DNA of 64,000 bases from Alnus glutinosa (Eukaryota > Streptophyta > Magnoliopsida > Fagales > Betulaceae), in contig NC_084898.1 in NCBI RefSeq assembly GCF_958979055.1, positions 382,001-446,000 of the forward strand. The letters are read 5' to 3'. Within the stretch, counting starts at the first letter, position 1. Every line of letters begins with the position of its first letter. The notes under the pieces are model-generated. The model was not told the origin of the DNA and searched no databases. It saw only the letters and a program-made list of their open reading frames with translations. Positions 59,160 to 64,000 of this stretch are shown one piece after another. Made by a program: the position numbers and the translations under genes.

Positions 59160-59934
59160 GTAAGTAGCTGATCCTTTTTTTAATGATTTTGTTAACTGAT
59201 TGACTGAATATCTGGGGGATCAGTTCCTATGTTTGCTCTTTGTTGACGATCACAAATCAAGTTGAGAGATTTTTCTGGATTTTTTGTTAATTAGTTTATA
59301 AATATAGCAAGTTCTGTTTTGGCTACCAATACCATTAACTGATCTTTGGTCTTTTGTTGTGTTCTTCACTGGTTTGTAGGTTTGTTACTACTGACTTGTG
59401 CTAATGCTTCTTTCTTATCATGGGTTTTTGTTTAAACTTGATTTCTTTATCATAAGTGTTTAAATTAGTTGACACATACTGTAAGCTAACAAGTTTGTTT
59501 GAGTTGGACAATCAGTCTTGGAGCATCATTTAGATAGAATAGGAGGCTTCTTTCTTTAAGTCCAAATATTGATTGTTAGTCGATGATCAAAACCTGGTAG
59601 ATACCTGTGAAACTCTTGCTTCGTGAGCACAATGAAGCTTAAAACTCCAACTGACCCTTTGCTGTTATCATAATTTATGTATTTGTTACAAGCAATCTGT
59701 GATTATGTGAAAAAATAAATAAATAAATAAACCCTGGTTATTTAAAGGAATCCTGTTAATTAACAATCAGGAGAACATTTGGCATAAATTACTCAGGGGA
59801 ATGATTAATAACCGAGTCTGGATGAGATGTGAGAATATGGTGGCTATAATGATTTAAGTAGCTCTAATTGTCTTCGTTAGTAAAGTTCATTTTATGGATT
59901 AGCAATTGTTATTGAAACTTCTTTCATTTTGCAG
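59160..59934 (+). other. Intron in the 5' leader of the GBSS gene
   Basis: Donor CCTTG|TAAGTAG at about 59160 and acceptor TTTTGCAG at 59934 bracket a 775-base AT-rich stretch upstream of the ATG at 59986. Plant GBSS genes usually have an untranslated first exon followed by such an intron. Confidence 0.6.
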
Positions 59935-59985
59935 AACATTTTGTGAACTACTTTGGCTATTCGTGGCAGATCGAAGACATTATTG

Positions 59986-62900
59986 ATGGCGACTGGGACC
60001 ACCTCACACTTTGTATCAAGAACTTCACCTGTCAACTGTCATGGAACTTCAGGATCAGAAACTAAAGCAAACATGGCACAGATAGGCCTAAGGAACCAAG
60101 CAATGACCCATAATGGGTTAAGATCTTTGAACAAGTTGGATATGCTACAGATGAGAACCCAGGCAAAAGCGATTGCCAGGCAAGCAAGACACAGAGTCAA
60201 AAGCACTGAGAACGATAGGCCTGCTGGGAAAGTTATATGTGGACAAGGAATGAACTTGGTCTTTGTGGCAGCCGAGGTTGGTCCATGGAGCAAAACTGGT
60301 GGACTTGGTGATGTTCTTGGAGGATTGCCACCAGCTATGGCCGTAAGTGGACTTCTCTCTTTCACTTTTTGATTATTCTCATTGCTTGATTTGCAATTGT
60401 AATTGTTTCGGCTTGTAGTTTTTCTGGTACTAGTTGGGCTTTTTTGTTGGATAAGATATTAACTGACTATTATGCCTAATTAATGTCTAGGCTAAGGGGC
60501 ACCGTGTTATGACAGTGTGTCCACGCTATGACCAGTACAAAGATGCATGGGACACTAAAGTTCAAGTTGAGGTAAATAGTCACAGCTATCTTGTGTTTTG
60601 GGAGAATCTTCCTTTGTTCATGGGGATCATGTCTCAATCAACTGTCTATGCATAGGAATTTCCCTCTGACTGTCTTTGCATATGCAGATAAAAGTTGGGG
60701 ATAGAATTGAAACTGTTCGCTTCTTCCACTGCTACAGACGAGGAGTTGATCGTGTATTTGTGGACCACCCAATGTTCCTTGCGAAGGTTTAAAATTTTAT
60801 TTAGCACCAAAATCTTGGGTTTAAACCGCAGTATCAAAATGGGGGAATATTCATCTGATGTTTAACTTCCTGAATTCTTAAGGTATGGGGCAAAACTGCA
60901 TCCAAAATCTATGGTCCTACGGCTGGCATAGATTACGAGGACAACCAACTTCGTTTCAGCTTGTTGTGCCAGGTAACTTATCCTTTGTTCCTCTTAATTT
61001 ATCTACTACTTTCAATCTTCAGCTACTGCTTTGGGAGAAAATTCGAATAAATCATTAGAATCGACTTTTCAAACAGCAAATTCATCATTGTATTCCATAG
61101 TAGAGTTCGTATATGACAGGGTCAAGTTAGATGCCAAGAGAAGTGAACTCAACACTTCTCTTAGGTTATAGGTGGATGGAAAAATGTTTGTTGCAGAAAT
61201 TTGAACTGAATAAATTTTGTGTTCTTGTAATAAACTAGCAAAGAGCTGGCATACGCAATGTGTTATTGCCTGGATGTTATTACTTGATGGGTCAATTAGG
61301 GCAAATTTCAATTTAGCATGCTTATTGTCTGAGCTCTTTATAATGCCATTTTTAAACCAAGAAATGACTCAGACTACTCATTTTGGTTCCCTTCTCACCA
61401 TGGGTTCAATGTGTCCTTGTAGCCTGATAGCTGATCAACCTCATGCTTCTTAACTTTGACGTTGGTATAGCTCAAATTCACCCTTTTTTCCCTTCTTATC
61501 TTTTCAGGCTGCTCTGGAGGCACCAAGAGTTCTGAACTTAAACACAAATCAATATTTCTCAGGACCTTATGGTGTGGACCCCTTCTTTCTTTCTCGAAAC
61601 CGATAAGTTTCTGTCAATAAATAGCTTCATTAATGATACTCTTTTTCTGCCTCTTACAGGGGAGGAAGTTGTCTTCATTGCCAATGATTGGCACACTGCT
61701 CTTCTTCCATGCTACCTAAAATCTATGTACAAACCAAGGGGGATGTACAAAACTGCCAAAGTAAGGTTCCCTTGCTTTGAAGTGCATCATATGGAATTGT
61801 GGTTAACTTGAATTTTCATTCCTTGGGGGCTGACACAGCTTGATAAATGATGGCAGGTTGCTTTCTGCATCCACAACATAGCCTACCAGGGCAGATTTAT
61901 CTTTTCAGACTTCTCACTTCTCAATTTGCCTGATCAATTCAAGGGTTCTTTTGACTTTATTGATGGGTACGTCTGTTAGATTGATTCTTGTTTCCATTAG
62001 AACAAGGAAACCACCATCCATGGTGGCCTTTTTTTTTTTGGTCTTCATGCTAAGAAGTTTTATCTTGCCTTAACTGAGAAGGATCTGTTGAATTATTCCC
62101 CACTTGCTAAATGTTTTGGTATTTGTTTTGTGCAGGTATGAGAAGCCAGTGAAGGGAAGGAAAATCAATTGGATGAAGGCCGGAGTATTAGAATCAGATA
62201 GGGTTTTAACTGTGAGCCCATACTATGCCCAGGAACTTATTTCTGGAGTTGACAAAGGTGTGGAATTGGATAACATCATTCGTAGGACTGGCATCAGTGG
62301 TATTGTGAATGGAATGGATGTTCAAGAGTGGAATCCAGCCACGGACAAATACATAGATGCTAAATATGATGCCACAACTGTAAGCAACTTATAGAAAACT
62401 TGCAGCTCCGTAGGATAGTTGGCCGTGAAAATCTGTACTTATTGGTATTACAATTTTCAGGTTATGGATGCAAAGCCTCTATTGAAGGAAGCCCTTCAAG
62501 CAGAAGTTGGGTTGCCTGTTGACAGAAATATCCCTTTGATAGGATTCATTGGAAGACTAGAAGAGCAGAAAGGTTCGGATATTCTAGCAGCAGCTATTCC
62601 AAAATTCATTGGGGAGGATGTTCAGATCGTAGTCCTTGTAAGTATCCATTCAAAATTGTTCTCTTGCAAATCATAGCTGTTGTAACAGGCATAAAGTTGA
62701 GTTTGATAATGACATCTGTTGTTTCTGTCAGGGAACTGGCAAAAAGAATATGGAGAAGCAAATTGAACAGCTGGAGATACTACACCCTGAAAAGGCCAGG
62801 GGAGTGACAAAATTCAATGTCCCCTTAGCTCACATGATTATTGCCGGCGCTGATTTTATGCTTGTCCCTAGTAGATTTGAACCATGTGGTCTCATTCAGT

Positions 62901-63662
62901 TGCATGCTATGCGATATGGAACGGTAAAACGCTTAAGGCCTTTTCTTTCTTTCTATTCATCTACCACGATGATCTCACTTGTCAAATTTTGCATGGCTTA
63001 GACTGATTGTCACTTCATGGTGCGACTTTGCCACAGGTGCCTATTGTTGCCTCAACCGGTGGACTTCATGACACTGTCAAAGAAGGTTTTACAGGATTTC
63101 AGATGGGAGCTTTCAATGTTGAAGTAAGCAAATGACTTTCCCTTTCTTCTCTGTGGCAGCAAGTCCACACACTTCCTGTATCTTTCTTCTTGTATGGCAA
63201 ATGATGAATCTGTGTCACTTGGATGCTTTTCAGTGTGAGGCAGTTGATCCAGCTGATGTGACTGCAATAGCAACATCTGTTAAGAGAGCTCTCGCAGCCT
63301 ATGGCACCCCTGCCTTGAAAGAGATGATTCAGAATGGCATGGCCCAAGATCTTTCATGGAAGGTTAGTATGATATCAGCCTTAATTAGGAAGCTTGTCCC
63401 ACTTGAAAAGTTTACTCGCATTCTGTCAAGAAAAATTCAATTGCATTTAGCTAAAGCACTACAAAGAATTGATTTAATGTAAATGTTTTTCTCTGGTTCA
63501 TTGGTTTAACTGACAATGTGCATTGGTTTGAATCCTTTGATTCAGGGACCAGCCAGACTATGGGAAAAGATGCTGCTGAGCCTGAATGTTGACGGCAGTG
63601 AACCTGGAATTGAAGGGGAGGAAATCGCTCCTCTTGCCAAGGAAAATGTTGCCACTCCTTGA
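59986..63662 (+). CDS. GBSS1: Granule-bound starch synthase I
   Basis: Plastid GT5 enzyme that transfers glucose from ADP-glucose to build amylose inside starch granules. Thirteen coding exons: 59986-60342, 60491-60571, 60688-60786, 60883-60972, 61508-61571, 61660-61760, 61857-61966, 62136-62379, 62461-62637, 62732-62923, 63037-63123, 63234-63362, 63546-63662; 1848 nt, 615 aa plus stop, the usual GBSS length. The first 75-80 residues form a Ser/Thr/Arg-rich transit peptide. The mature enzyme begins near [20 protein letters not shown], with the ADP-glucose loop [11 protein letters not shown] (103-113). Later landmarks: [61 protein letters not shown] and STGGLHDTV, the second glucan-synthase signature. 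All key motifs are intact, so an active enzyme is expected. The ATG at 59986 is the first in frame. Confidence 0.96.
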
Positions 63663-64000
63663 GCACACGGCCTAATATCTTGTTATTTACTAGCATCGAC
63701 TTGAATAAGGACACCAACTGATCTGCTCAAGTATTGGCTTTTCACCTCATTCAAGCTTCAGTTCATGTGAACAAAAGCTGCATGCCTGGTGAAGAACTCA
63801 GTGCTGCTTGGGAGTGTTTTTTTTTTTTTTTGGTCGTTTTTTGGAGGGTTAATGGTATTTAAAGCTTAGCTGTGTAGAAAAATGATAAAAAGCTAACATG
63901 TGCTGTTATGAACCACTGAAGAACCGTTTTTTGCAGCTCTTGCTTAATAATTTTAAGCATTATGTAAGTAAAATAAAACTGGTCTATACCATAAGTAGGT
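63663..64000 (+). other. GBSS 3' UTR and downstream
   Basis: Contains a T-rich run (63818-63831) and an AATAAA at 63972-63977, a candidate polyadenylation signal about 310 bases after the stop. Confidence 0.5.

Noticed and set aside
59953-59985. 11-codon N-terminal extension of GBSS
   Set aside because: It also starts with TTG, so the ATG at 59986 was chosen.
1-64000. tRNA, rRNA or CRISPR features
   Set aside because: No cloverleaf, rRNA core or spaced-repeat array was recognised by eye; the direct repeats seen have transposon or satellite explanations.

Overview
The window is nuclear DNA from a flowering plant, most likely a woody eudicot. Genes have many short exons with GT-AG introns, intergenic DNA is AT-rich and full of homopolymer, TA, CT/GA and TAA tracts, and there are LINE, LTR/TRIM, hAT-like, CACTA, Mutator-like and foldback elements. 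The gene set is two subtilisin-like proteases, a GT31 galactosyltransferase, a START-domain protein, a family of small proteins of unknown function, and granule-bound starch synthase. From memory, nearly the same order surrounds GBSS1 in Arabidopsis (At1g32900 to At1g32960), so this looks like an old conserved gene block. The species cannot be named from sequence alone.

Layout. 1-3.9 kb: repeats (LTR-like copy, LINE fragment, palindrome). 3.9-7.5 kb and 10.0-13.5 kb: two intact tandem SBT3-type subtilase genes on the minus strand, 10 exons each; exons 2, 3, 4, 8 and 9 are identical in length between them. 14.2-15.8 kb: a LINE RNase H remnant and a TA-bearing minisatellite. 19.96-24.76 kb: an 11-exon beta-1,3-galactosyltransferase gene (+) with a TRIM-like element in intron 1 and a GC-AG intron 2. 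24.8-30.5 kb: gene-poor, with two tandem duplications and MITEs. 31.2-34.1 kb: a 6-exon START-domain gene (+).

34.6-53.15 kb is the most unusual part: a tandem array of five diverged units of about 3-4 kb. Four units (1, 2, 3 and 5) carry an intact intronless minus-strand gene for an 88-94 aa protein ending in a conserved FAPELDGLNCFETIV motif. Unit 4 has kept upstream sequence but lost the coding region. Transposons inserted in some units and not others record the order of duplication, and one hAT-like element carries what looks like a captured protein-kinase exon. Just past the array, at 54.1-54.5 kb on the plus strand, a two-exon gene for an 82-aa protein ends in a related motif (FAPRFDGLRFIETLV) and shares a 13-base TATA-box context with array units 1 and 2.

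59.1-63.7 kb: an intact 13-coding-exon GBSS1 gene (+) with an intron in its 5' leader. The large genes act in different places: secreted proteolysis, Golgi arabinogalactan glycosylation, membrane lipid binding, and amylose synthesis in plastids. They are neighbours by descent, not a pathway. For all six multi-exon genes I placed the exon boundaries by hand; each total is a multiple of three and each reading frame is open throughout.
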